Of a stretch of 10,073 nt of DNA, positions 1 to 8,176 are shown one piece after another. The position numbers were made by a program, and so were the translations under genes. The DNA comes from Kineosporiaceae bacterium. GTDB taxonomy: Bacteria; Actinomycetota; Actinomycetes; Actinomycetales; Angustibacteraceae. Numbering within the stretch: position 1 is the first letter of the stretch; each line of letters opens with the position of its first letter. Below the pieces are notes generated by a model. The model saw nothing but the letters and a program-made list of their open reading frames with translations. It was not told where the DNA came from and made no database searches. The stretch lies in assembly GCA_027345905.1 (NCBI GenBank), contig DAIETC010000041.1, positions 1 through 10,073 of the forward strand, given 5' to 3'.

Positions 1-15
1 AGCAGGGCGGCATCC

Positions 16-120
16 GCGCTGGGTTGCCCCGCGTTGGGGTGCCCCGCGCTGGGTTGCCCCGCGCTGGGTTGCCCCGCGCTGGGCTGCCCCGCGCTGGGTT
101 GCCCCGCGATCGGCTCCCCG
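16..120. repeat. 15-bp tandem repeat array (minisatellite)
   Basis: Seven consecutive 15-base units start at 16, 31, 46, 61, 76, 91 and 106. The consensus is GCGCTGGGTTGCCCC. Units 1, 3, 4 and 6 are identical, units 2 and 5 differ at one or two bases, and the last unit is degenerate. The bases before 16 look like a decayed further unit. Because 15 is a multiple of three, the plus strand reads as a PRAGL pentapeptide repeat. That reading ends in unrelated sequence with no recognisable domain and no ribosome binding site, so I treat it as non-coding repeat DNA. The array may have been longer to the left of the window. Confidence 0.9.
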
Positions 121-177
121 GTGGTGTGCTGCCCCTCGCCCATCCCGGCACCATGCCATACGCCCGGACGCTGCCGG

Positions 178-270
178 GCCCACTGGGGCACCCTGCGGCC
201 AGCTGGCGCGCCACTGGGTCATCCTGCGGCCAGCTGTCGGGCCACTGGGTCATCCTGCGGCCTTGAGTGG
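178..270. repeat. 31-bp tandem repeat, three units
   Basis: Three direct units of 31 bases start at 178, 209 and 240, aligned on the shared core CCACTGGG. Units 1 and 2 match at about 26 of 31 positions. Units 2 and 3 are nearly identical until the last eight bases. A fourth, inverted copy follows directly at 270-292. No open reading frame with protein character uses this stretch. Confidence 0.85.
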
Positions 271-292
271 GCCGCGGGGGCACCCAGTGGCC
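240..292. terminator. Large imperfect hairpin, possible terminator
   Basis: Bases 240-262 and 270-292 are inverted copies. Of 23 facing positions 19 are Watson-Crick pairs, two more could be G-U pairs in RNA, and two adjacent positions are mismatched. The loop is seven bases (263-269). The hairpin is made from the third 31-bp unit and an inverted copy of it. No T-run follows on either strand, which is common for actinobacterial terminators, so it could end transcription from a gene left of the window. It could equally be only a by-product of the repeat. The hairpin itself is certain in sequence; the function is inference. Confidence 0.35.
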
Positions 293-337
293 GGTCGAGA
301 TGACAGGAGGATTCCCCAGGCTGGGTCAGGTCACTGC

Positions 338-429
338 GCCCGGCAGGCTGGACGCCGCGCGAGTGCCCGGCCGGCCGGACGGCGTTCGAGTGCCTGGCAG
401 GCTGGAGGCCGCGCGGGTGCCTGGTAGGC
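338..429. repeat. 27-bp tandem repeat, three units plus a partial
   Basis: Units start at 338, 365 and 392, and a fourth partial unit starts at 419 and breaks down after about 11 bases. The unit begins GCCCGGCAGGCTGGA and ends in a CGCGAGT-like segment. The spacing is exactly 27 each time. The period is divisible by three, so both strands read as a repetitive nine-residue peptide, but no start signal or domain supports translation. It is unrelated in sequence to the 15-bp and 31-bp arrays upstream. Confidence 0.85.
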
Positions 430-434
430 GATGC

Positions 435-488
435 GCGCCCGCCACCTGACCCTTACGCCGCCTGCCGTTGCCGCGCCCGCCACCTGAC
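435..488. repeat. 16-bp direct repeat, 38 bp apart
   Basis: GCGCCCGCCACCTGAC occurs identically at 435-450 and 473-488. The 22 bases between the copies are rich in GCC and are partly echoed after the second copy. This is the last repeat before the permease gene and lies within about 60 bases of its start, so it falls in the likely promoter or leader region. No function can be assigned. Confidence 0.8.
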
Positions 489-545
489 GCCTGCGCCGTG
501 CCCTGTCCTATGTGGCGAGCGTGCCAGTGATGAGAGAGTGCGCAG

Positions 546-1487
546 GTGAGCCACGAGGACGACCCGCCCCTGCTGACGGCCGGGATGATCGCGACAGGGG
601 TGGTGGCCGTTTCGTTCTCGGGGCCGATCGCCGCCTCGACGCTAGCCCCAGCGCTCGCCGTCGCCTTGTGGCGCAACGCGTTTGGCGCCGCCGCGGGTGC
701 GCCGTTCACCTTGACCAGGCGCCGGGCCGAGCTGTGCGAACTGGTGCAGGACCGCCCGCAGGTGCTGGGCAGCGCCGTCCTGGCGGGCGTGTTCCTGGCC
801 GTGCACTTCGGCCTGTGGATCCCCAGCCTGCGGTTGACGAGTGTGACTGCCTCGACCGCCTTGGTGACGACGACGCCGGTGTGGACGGTGGCGGTGGCGC
901 GCCTGCGCGGAAGTCCCGTCCCGCGAGCCGTGCTGGTCGGGGTCCTGCTCGCGCTCGCCGGCGTGGCGGTGGTCACCGGCGTGGATGCGACGGCGTCGGC
1001 GCGGGCGTTGCGCGGTGACCTGATGGCATTGGCCGGGGGCGCGGCCGCGGCGGGGTACGTGGCGTGCGGCGAGTCCGTACGCCGAAGCCTGAGCACCGCG
1101 TCGTACACGCTGGTTGCCTACACCACGTGCGCCCTCGCCCTGCTGCCGGTGTGCCTGATCACCGGGACCGCCCTGTGGGGCTACTCGGCACGCAGCTGGG
1201 CGCAGATCGGCGTGCTGACGCTCACCGCCCAGCTGCTCGGGCACAGCCTGCTGAACCGCGCCCTGCGCTCGGCCGGCGCCACGACGGTCTCGATGGCAGT
1301 GCTCTTGGAGGTGCCGGGTGCGGCCCTGGTGGCGTGGGTGTGGCTCGGGCAGGCGCCACCACTGGCGGTCGTCCCCGGCGTGGCCCTGATCCTGACGGGT
1401 CTGGCGGTGGTCGTTCGTGCCCGCGCCCGGTCCGGGCCGCGACAGGGCGCCGAGGAGATCGACACGGTGACGGCGGCGACCTTGTGA
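546..1487 (+). CDS. EamA/DMT-superfamily permease
   Basis: The 313-residue protein is a probable inner-membrane drug/metabolite transporter with about ten hydrophobic helices in two tandem EamA repeats (roughly residues 12-147 and 155-292). The repeat ends are recognisable: TASTALVTTTPVWTVAVARL in the first half and LLEVPGAALVAWVWLGQAP in the second. WRN near residue 43 fits the arginine that usually follows helix 2. The tail is short and polar. Length is normal for the family. The GTG start at 546 follows a modest GAGAGAG purine stretch at 532-538; a later start would remove part of helix 1. Family members export amino acids, metabolites or drugs, and substrate cannot be read from sequence. 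It is the first gene of a rightward group with an IclR regulator and a glycerol kinase, so a substrate linked to polyol metabolism is possible but unproven. Confidence 0.88.
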   Translation: MSHEDDPPLLTAGMIATGVVAVSFSGPIAASTLAPALAVALWRNAFGAAAGAPFTLTRRRAELCELVQDRPQVLGSAVLAGVFLAVHFGLWIPSLRLTSVTASTALVTTTPVWTVAVARLRGSPVPRAVLVGVLLALAGVAVVTGVDATASARALRGDLMALAGGAAAAGYVACGESVRRSLSTASYTLVAYTTCALALLPVCLITGTALWGYSARSWAQIGVLTLTAQLLGHSLLNRALRSAGATTVSMAVLLEVPGAALVAWVWLGQAPPLAVVPGVALILTGLAVVVRARARSGPRQGAEEIDTVTAATL

Positions 1488-1569
1488 GCGCAGGCGGCCC
1501 GACGAGCGCCGCCCGCGGCCCTCTGAGCGCTGGTGGCCGACCCCCCACCGCCCGCCGTCCGGCGCTGCG

Positions 1570-2325
1570 ATGACGCTGCGGTCGGTGGAACGTGCCGCCG
1601 TCCTGCTGCGCCTCGTGGCGGCACAGGGTGGCCCGATCGGCGTGTCGGACGTTGCGGCCGCCCTCGGCGTGGCGAAGAGCAGCGCACACGAACTGTTGCG
1701 CACGCTGCAGGAGGTGGGGTTCTTGGACCAGGACGGCGGCACCGGGCGCTATCGGCTCGGGGAAGGTGCGCGCCGCCTGGCGCAAGGGCCGCCGGACACC
1801 AACCTCTTGCGCTCGCTGGCCACCAACTGTGTGGACGCGCTGGCCGCCCGCAGCGGCGAGAGCGCCTACATGGGGGTGCTTCGCGGCGCCGACGTGCTCG
1901 TCGTGCACCACGTGTTCCGGCCGGACGACAGCTCGCAGCGGGTCGAGGTGGGTGAGCGGCATCCGGCTCACGCCAGCGCGATGGGCCAGGTGTTGCTGGC
2001 GTTGGATCCGGCAGGTCAGGCGGTCGCACGCACGTGGGTGCCGGTGTCGCTGACGCGCAGGACCCTGATCGGCGCCGCACTCAGCGCGCGCCTGGCGGCG
2101 GTGCGCCGCGAGCAGCTGGCCTGCGCCGTCGGGGAACGTGTCCCTGAGCTCGCCGAGATCGCGGTCCCGTTGCGGGGGCGCGGCCCCAGCGTCGTGGCGG
2201 CGGTCGCCCTGATCGGGCACAGCGACCGGCTCACCGATGCGCGCGGTCGCCCGCGCGCGGCCCTGGTCGCCCACGTACGGACGGCCGCGAGCGCCATCAG
2301 CGCTGACCTGGCCGGCGGGCTGTGA
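1570..2325 (+). CDS. IclR-family transcriptional regulator, GylR-like
   Basis: This 251-residue protein has the usual IclR length. The N-terminal winged helix-turn-helix spans about residues 5-65, with the probable recognition helix at VAKSSAHELLRTL (34-46). The C-terminal effector domain carries the diagnostic segment GERHPAHASAMGQVLLAL (128-145) and ends with the family's PELAEIAVPLRG...VVAAVALIG strand region (192-216). IclR proteins bind DNA as dimers or tetramers and respond to small metabolites. GylR of Streptomyces controls glycerol genes. The gene sits 18 bases upstream of a glycerol kinase gene, which supports a glycerol role. The ATG at 1570 is the only sensible start in this frame, and it has no clear Shine-Dalgarno. 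The best target site is the inverted repeat in front of glpF. The family call is firm; the glycerol role rests on neighbourhood. Confidence 0.88.
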   Translation: MTLRSVERAAVLLRLVAAQGGPIGVSDVAAALGVAKSSAHELLRTLQEVGFLDQDGGTGRYRLGEGARRLAQGPPDTNLLRSLATNCVDALAARSGESAYMGVLRGADVLVVHHVFRPDDSSQRVEVGERHPAHASAMGQVLLALDPAGQAVARTWVPVSLTRRTLIGAALSARLAAVRREQLACAVGERVPELAEIAVPLRGRGPSVVAAVALIGHSDRLTDARGRPRAALVAHVRTAASAISADLAGGL

Positions 2326-2343
2326 GCGCGAGATGAGCTGCCC

Positions 2344-3873
2344 GTGAGCGCGCGCTACGTCGTGGCCATCGACCAGGGCACCACCTCGACCCGGTGCATC
2401 GTGTTCGACCACTTCGGCCGATTCGTGAGCGTGGCTCAGCGGGAGCACCGCCAGTGGTTCCCCGAGCCCGGCTGGGTCGAGCACGACGCCCTCGAGATCT
2501 GGGCGAACGTCGTCCGGGTCGTCCCCGCGGCCCTCGCCAAGGCGGGGATCGGCCCGGACGACGTCGCCGCGCTGGGCATCGCCAACCAGCGCGAGACCGC
2601 GGTGCTGTGGGATCGGCACACCGGCCGGCCCGTGGCGCGCGCGGTCACCTGGCAGGACACCCGCGTGGCGCCGCTGCTGGCAGAGCTTGCCCAGCGGGAT
2701 CCGCCTCGGACGTTTCGGGAGCGCTGCGGCCTGCCGCTGAGCACGTATGCGACGGCTCCGCGGCTGACCTGGCTGCTGCGCTCCTCACCGGCTCTGCGAC
2801 AGCGGGCCGCGAGCGCCGACGTGTTGTTCGGCACGATGGAGACCTGGCTCACCTGGCAGCTGACGGGAGGCCCGCAAGGGGGCGTGCACGTCACCGACGT
2901 GACCAACGCGAGCCGCACGATGCTCATGGACCTGCGCACGCTGGACTGGGACGACGAGCTGTGCGCGGCGTTCGAGGTGCCGCGCGCGATGCTGCCGCAG
3001 ATCCGGCCGACTGCGACGACGCACGGGCGCGCGAGCACCGTGTTGCCCGGAGTGGTCATCGGGGCCCTGATGGGGGACCAGCAGGCGGCACTGTTCGGCC
3101 AGGCCTGCTATTCGCCGGGGGAGGCCAAGTGCACCTACGGCACCGGGGCGTTCCTGCTGCTGAACACCGGGGACCAGCCGGTGGCCTCCTCGCATGGCCT
3201 TGCCACGACCGTGGCCCACCAGGTCGGGGACGAACCGGCGGCGTACGCGCTCGAGGGGTCGATCGCGATGACGGGATCACTGGTCCAGTGGTTTCGCGAC
3301 GGCTTGTCGCTGGTGCGCACCGCCCCCGAGATCGAGACCCTGGCGCGCACGGTCAACGACAACGGCGGCTGCTACATCGTGCCGGCCTTCTCGGGCTTGT
3401 TCGCCCCGCACTGGCGGCCCGACGCGCGGGGAGTCATCACCGGCCTGACGTCGTACGTGACCCGGGGACATCTGGCGCGTGCGGTGCTCGAGGCGACCGC
3501 CTGGCAGACGGTCGATGTCGTCGAGGCGATGAACGCCGACTCCGGCCTCAGGCTGAACACCCTGCGGGTGGACGGGGGCATGACGAGCAACCTGCTGCTG
3601 ATGCAGATGATCAGCGATCGCCTCGACGTGCCGGTCGAGCGGCCGATGGTGCACGAGACGGTCAGCCTGGGTGTGGCCTATGCCGCCGGGCTCACCGTGG
3701 GCCTTTGGCCCGACCTGGGGGTGCTGCGCCGCAGCTGGCACCGAGGGGCGCGCTGGACCCCTGACATGACGGCGCAGACCCGTGAGCAGCAGCGCAGCGG
3801 CTGGCGCACGGCACTTGCCCAGACGATCGGGCCCGGGTTCACGCCGACAGCGGCTCGACCTCCGGGGCCTTGA
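2344..3873 (+). CDS. glpK: Glycerol kinase, copy A
   Basis: This 509-residue cytoplasmic FGGY kinase phosphorylates glycerol with ATP to sn-glycerol-3-phosphate. The phosphate loop DQGTTSTR is at 10-17. The glycerol contacts known from the E. coli enzyme fall at identical numbers: R83, E84, W103, Y135, D245 and F270, with catalytic-site Q246 beside D245. The first FGGY signature is at 344-363 (YIVPAFSGLFAPHWRPDARG), and the nucleotide-site DGGMTSN is near 410. The fructose-1,6-bisphosphate loop is not conserved: positions matching E. coli G234 and R236 are L234 and G236. A histidine (H227) lies in this loop near the region where some Firmicutes kinases are phosphorylated by HPr, but the surrounding motif is not the same. 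The GTG start gives the standard N-terminus; the ribosome site is weak (GAG at -9). The gene follows the regulator by 18 bases. Its last 35 bases overlap glpD on the other strand. Confidence 0.93.
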   Translation: MSARYVVAIDQGTTSTRCIVFDHFGRFVSVAQREHRQWFPEPGWVEHDALEIWANVVRVVPAALAKAGIGPDDVAALGIANQRETAVLWDRHTGRPVARAVTWQDTRVAPLLAELAQRDPPRTFRERCGLPLSTYATAPRLTWLLRSSPALRQRAASADVLFGTMETWLTWQLTGGPQGGVHVTDVTNASRTMLMDLRTLDWDDELCAAFEVPRAMLPQIRPTATTHGRASTVLPGVVIGALMGDQQAALFGQACYSPGEAKCTYGTGAFLLLNTGDQPVASSHGLATTVAHQVGDEPAAYALEGSIAMTGSLVQWFRDGLSLVRTAPEIETLARTVNDNGGCYIVPAFSGLFAPHWRPDARGVITGLTSYVTRGHLARAVLEATAWQTVDVVEAMNADSGLRLNTLRVDGGMTSNLLLMQMISDRLDVPVERPMVHETVSLGVAYAAGLTVGLWPDLGVLRRSWHRGARWTPDMTAQTREQQRSGWRTALAQTIGPGFTPTAARPPGP

Positions 3874-5548
3874 TCCGCGCTGCGTGGGCGGACTCGTCGT
3901 CCGGCATCTCCTGGGAGGTGCGTTCTGCCTCGACCCGGGCGGTGTACTGCGCGACCTCCCGTTCGACATCGTCCGGCCCCCAGCCCAGGACGGGGGCTAG
4001 GAGCTGAGCGGTGGGCCGGGCGCTGGCCAGACCCCGGTCCCAGGTCTCGATCGAGATGCGCGTGCGTCGCGACAGCACGTCCTCGACATGGCGGGCGCCC
4101 TCGTGCGACGCGGCGTACACGATCTCGGCGCGCAGGTAGTCCGGCGCCCCTTCGAGCGGTTGGCCGAGCGAGGGGTCGGCGGCGACCAGCGCGAGCACCT
4201 GGGAGACCAGCGATCCGTAACGGCCGAGCAGGTGCTCGATCCGCGCCACGTGCAGCCCGCTGGACTGCGCGAGCCAGGCCCGCTGGTTGCGGATCGCCTG
4301 GTACCCGACCGCGCCGAGCAGCGGCACCTCGTGCGTCGTGGACGCCGGGACGCGCCCGTCGAGCGCGTCCGCTGCCGCGTCCACCGCATCCTTGGCCATG
4401 ATCCGGTAGGTCGTGTACTTGCCGCCGGCGACCACGACCAGTCCCGGCACCGGGTGCGCGACGACGTGCTCGCGGGAGAGCTTGGACGTCGACTCGGACT
4501 CACCGGACAGCAGTGGTCGAAGCCCCGCGTACACGCCTTCGACGTCCATCCGGGTCAGTGGCGTACGCAGGACGGCGTTGACGTGGTCGAGCAGGTAGTC
4601 GATGTCGGCTGCCGAAGCCGCCGGGTGCGCCTTGTCGAGCGCCCAGTCGGTGTCGGTGGTCCCGATGATCCAGTGCCGGCCCCAGGGGATGACGAACAGC
4701 ACGGACTTCTCGGTGCGCAGGATCATGCCCGTGCTCGACTGGATGCGGTCCCGGGGCACGACCAGGTGGATGCCCTTGGAGGCCCGCACATGAAACTGGC
4801 CGCGCTCGGCGATCAGCGCCTGCGTGTCGTCGGTCCACACCCCGGTGGCGTTCACGACCTGCCGGGCCCGTACGTCGAAGCCGCGGCCGGTGGGCAGGTC
4901 GAGCGCCCGCACGCCGGTGACGCGCTCGCCCTGGCGAAGGAAGCCGGTGACGCGCACCCGGTTCGCGGTCAGCGCCCCGTACGCCGCGGCGGTACGCACC
5001 AGCTCCATCGTGTGCCGCGCATCGTCGATCTGCGCGTCGTAATACTGCACCGCACCGACGAGCGCGTCCTTGCGCAGCCCTGGCACCAGCCGTAGCGCCG
5101 CCCGCCGCGACAGGTGACGATGTCGTGGCAGCCCGGCCCCGTTGCCCGACGATACGGCCATGACGTCGTACAGCCCGACGCCGGCACCGACGTACAGGCG
5201 CTCCCAGAGCCTGTGCTGCAAGGGGTACAGGAACGCGACGGGCCGGGCCAGGTGCGGCGCGAGCGACTGCAGGATCAGTCCCCGTTCGCGCAGCGCCTCG
5301 TGCACGAGCGCGAAGTCGAGCATCTCCAGGTAGCGCAGACCCCCGTGCACGAGCTTGCTGGACCAGCTGGAGGTGCCGCTGGCGTAGTCGCGCGCCTCCA
5401 GCAGGCCGGTGCGCAGCCCGCGGGGCACGGCGTCCAGTGCCGCACCCGCCCCCACCACGCCGCCCCCGATGACGAGGACGTCGAGCTCGGGGCCGTCGCC
5501 GAGCGCCTGGATGGACTGCTCGCGGCGGGTGGGGGACAGGTCGTTCAC
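3839..5548 (-). CDS. glpD: Aerobic glycerol-3-phosphate dehydrogenase
   Basis: This 569-residue FAD enzyme oxidises sn-glycerol-3-phosphate to dihydroxyacetone phosphate and passes electrons to the quinone pool at the membrane surface. The Rossmann FAD motif GGGVVGAG is at 28-35, with the ribose-binding acid E51, followed by SGTSSWSSKLVHGGLRYLE (57-75). Further family blocks are VNATGVWTD (232-240), FVIPWGRHWIIGTTDTDW (285-302), GLRPLL (342-347) and GGKYTTYR (375-382). A C-terminal helical domain of about 170 residues completes the usual length. The GTG start at 5548 is fixed by a strong AAGGAG five bases upstream. It is the third gene of glpF-glpK-glpD, 48 bases after the kinase. Its C-terminal codons overlap the 3' end of kinase copy A. 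One odd residue is W62, where the family commonly has arginine. Confidence 0.95.
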   Translation of the reverse strand: MNDLSPTRREQSIQALGDGPELDVLVIGGGVVGAGAALDAVPRGLRTGLLEARDYASGTSSWSSKLVHGGLRYLEMLDFALVHEALRERGLILQSLAPHLARPVAFLYPLQHRLWERLYVGAGVGLYDVMAVSSGNGAGLPRHRHLSRRAALRLVPGLRKDALVGAVQYYDAQIDDARHTMELVRTAAAYGALTANRVRVTGFLRQGERVTGVRALDLPTGRGFDVRARQVVNATGVWTDDTQALIAERGQFHVRASKGIHLVVPRDRIQSSTGMILRTEKSVLFVIPWGRHWIIGTTDTDWALDKAHPAASAADIDYLLDHVNAVLRTPLTRMDVEGVYAGLRPLLSGESESTSKLSREHVVAHPVPGLVVVAGGKYTTYRIMAKDAVDAAADALDGRVPASTTHEVPLLGAVGYQAIRNQRAWLAQSSGLHVARIEHLLGRYGSLVSQVLALVAADPSLGQPLEGAPDYLRAEIVYAASHEGARHVEDVLSRRTRISIETWDRGLASARPTAQLLAPVLGWGPDDVEREVAQYTARVEAERTSQEMPDDESAHAARIKAPEVEPLSA

Positions 5549-5596
5549 GGGATCTCCTTGCCGTTGCTGCGAAAGGCGACCGGGTTCGCCGGGACG

Positions 5597-7114
<1,518 letters not shown>

Positions 7115-7163
7115 GTCACTGTCCTTTCACGTCGTTGTGAGCTTGGTGGGGTGCGTGCGAGGG

Positions 7164-8006
7164 TCAGGCACTGGTGTGCTCGGCAGCGACCTGCGGGCTC
7201 TCGGCTGTGCGCCCGGGTTCTTCGTCCTCGTCCGACACGGGCAGGAAGCGCCCGACGAGCAGGTCGTACAACGCGCCGCCGATGAGCGCGCCGATGACAG
7301 GCCCGACGATCGGCACCCAGAAGTACAGGGCGCCGTACTGGTCTCGAAAAGCGGTGGAATAGCCGGTGAGGAACGAGGCGAGCCGCGGGCCGAAGTCGCG
7401 TGCGGGGTTGATGGCGTAGCCCGCGTTGGTCCCCCAGGCCATGCCGATCGCGACCACGAGCAGGCCGACCACGAAGGGCGTCAGGTTGGCGGCCGGTGCG
7501 GTGTTCCGGATGTCCGTGATCGCGAGGATCATCAACATCAGGATTGCGGTGCCGATGACCTGGTCGCGAAATGCGCCAGCGGTGTGCACTGGCCCAGTGC
7601 CGTTGCCCGGCAACGTCGAGAAGATGCCCTGCGACTTGATCGTGTGCCCGGGGTCGAACTTGTCGATGACCTCGCTGTAGTTCCAGCGGACGACGAGCGC
7701 CGCCAGGAACGCCCCGAGGGTCTGGGCCAGCGCGTAGGGCGCCACCTTGGCCCAGGAGAAGCCGCGGAAGGCGGCCAGTGCGATCGTGACGGCGGGGTTG
7801 AGGTGCGCCCCCGACATGCGACCGGCGACGTACACGCCGAGCGTCACGCCCAGGCCCCACGCCCAGGCGATGGAGTCGTGGTTGCCGATACCGCCTGCCA
7901 CGACCTGCGCGACGACGCCCACGCCGAACAGGATCAGGATGAATGTTCCGGTCAGCTCAGCACATAGCTCGCCGAACAGGGTTCGACGCTTGATCAGCTC
8001 TGTCAT
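7164..8006 (-). CDS. glpF: Glycerol uptake facilitator (aquaglyceroporin)
   Basis: This MIP-family channel of 280 residues passes glycerol across the inner membrane down its gradient. Six membrane helices and two half-helices are readable. The two NPA boxes are SGAHLNPAVT (NPA at 70-72) and GYAINPARDFGPRL (NPA at 200-202). The aspartate after the second box (D204, NPARD) is the aquaglyceroporin mark. The selectivity-filter equivalents of E. coli W48, F200 and R206 are W50, Y197 and R203. The tail (about 258-280) is acidic and cytoplasmic. I chose the ATG at 8006, which has GGGAG seven bases upstream. An in-frame ATG at 8036 would add ten residues but has no ribosome site and lies almost on the predicted transcript start. 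It is the first gene of glpF-glpK-glpD, 49 bases before the kinase. Confidence 0.93.
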   Translation of the reverse strand: MTELIKRRTLFGELCAELTGTFILILFGVGVVAQVVAGGIGNHDSIAWAWGLGVTLGVYVAGRMSGAHLNPAVTIALAAFRGFSWAKVAPYALAQTLGAFLAALVVRWNYSEVIDKFDPGHTIKSQGIFSTLPGNGTGPVHTAGAFRDQVIGTAILMLMILAITDIRNTAPAANLTPFVVGLLVVAIGMAWGTNAGYAINPARDFGPRLASFLTGYSTAFRDQYGALYFWVPIVGPVIGALIGGALYDLLVGRFLPVSDEDEEPGRTAESPQVAAEHTSA

Positions 8007-8050
8007 GTTCGGGCTCCCAGTCCAGCCGAGCCCCATTGCCCGGCACGGCG

Positions 8051-8079
8051 ACGCTAGGCGGCCCCTCGGCCGCGAACAA
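8051..8079 (-). promoter_or_regulatory. Candidate glpF promoter
   Basis: On the minus strand TTGTTC (8079-8074) serves as -35 and TAGCGT (8056-8051) as -10, separated by exactly 17 bases. Both hexamers are moderate matches to the housekeeping sigma-factor consensus. Transcription would begin near 8044, giving a leader of about 38 bases before the ATG at 8006. The -35 lies inside the outermost CGAACAA half-site of the neighbouring operator, so a bound regulator would block polymerase. Predicted by eye only. Confidence 0.45.
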
Positions 8080-8108
8080 GGCCGGTTGTTCGGCTCTGCC
8101 GAACAACC
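8073..8108. promoter_or_regulatory. Probable glpF operator: inverted repeat plus third half-site
   Basis: GGTTGTTCGGC at 8084-8094 and GCCGAACAACC at 8098-8108 form a perfect 11-bp inverted repeat with a 3-base centre. A third half-site, CGAACAA at 8073-8079, pairs with TTGTTCG at 8086-8092 across six bases. The half-sites are therefore spaced about 13-14 bases apart in alternating orientation, fitting a dimer or tetramer on one DNA face. Lying between divergent genes and over the glpF -35 argues for an operator, not a terminator. The IclR-family protein encoded at 1570-2325 is the obvious candidate binder. The TGTTCG and CGAACA cores also resemble the half-sites of the unrelated E. coli GlpR operator, but with wider spacing. 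Confidence 0.6.
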
Positions 8109-8176
8109 CGTGCCCGTGGTCGGCGAGCACGCCTGCCCATGCCAGGATGGAGTCGTCCCGCCGAGGAGGTTTCCGC

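Noticed and set aside
24..303. Overlapping plus-strand ORFs of 80 and 89 codons over the left-edge repeats
   Set aside because: Their sequence is only translated tandem repeat, with no domain, no ribosome binding site, and several frames open at once as expected in GC-rich repeats.
1..545. CRISPR array
   Set aside because: The units are contiguous tandem copies or have only one repeat interval. There are no regular unique spacers of 30-40 bases between conserved repeats, and no cas gene is in the window.
326..1742. Long minus-strand ORFs of 260 and 366 codons antisense to the permease and regulator
   Set aside because: They are rich in R, G, H and Q with no recognisable family. The opposite strand encodes clear EamA and IclR proteins, so these are codon-bias shadows.
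7127..7140. TCAC-N6-GTGA symmetry between glpF and kinase copy B, considered as a CRP site
   Set aside because: CRP-family sites have the order GTGA-N6-TCAC. Here the halves are reversed and the site overlaps the kinase leader within an operon.
8007..8036. Ten-residue longer glpF beginning at the ATG at 8036
   Set aside because: It lacks a ribosome binding site and lies about eight bases from the predicted transcript start, while the ATG at 8006 has GGGAG at proper spacing.
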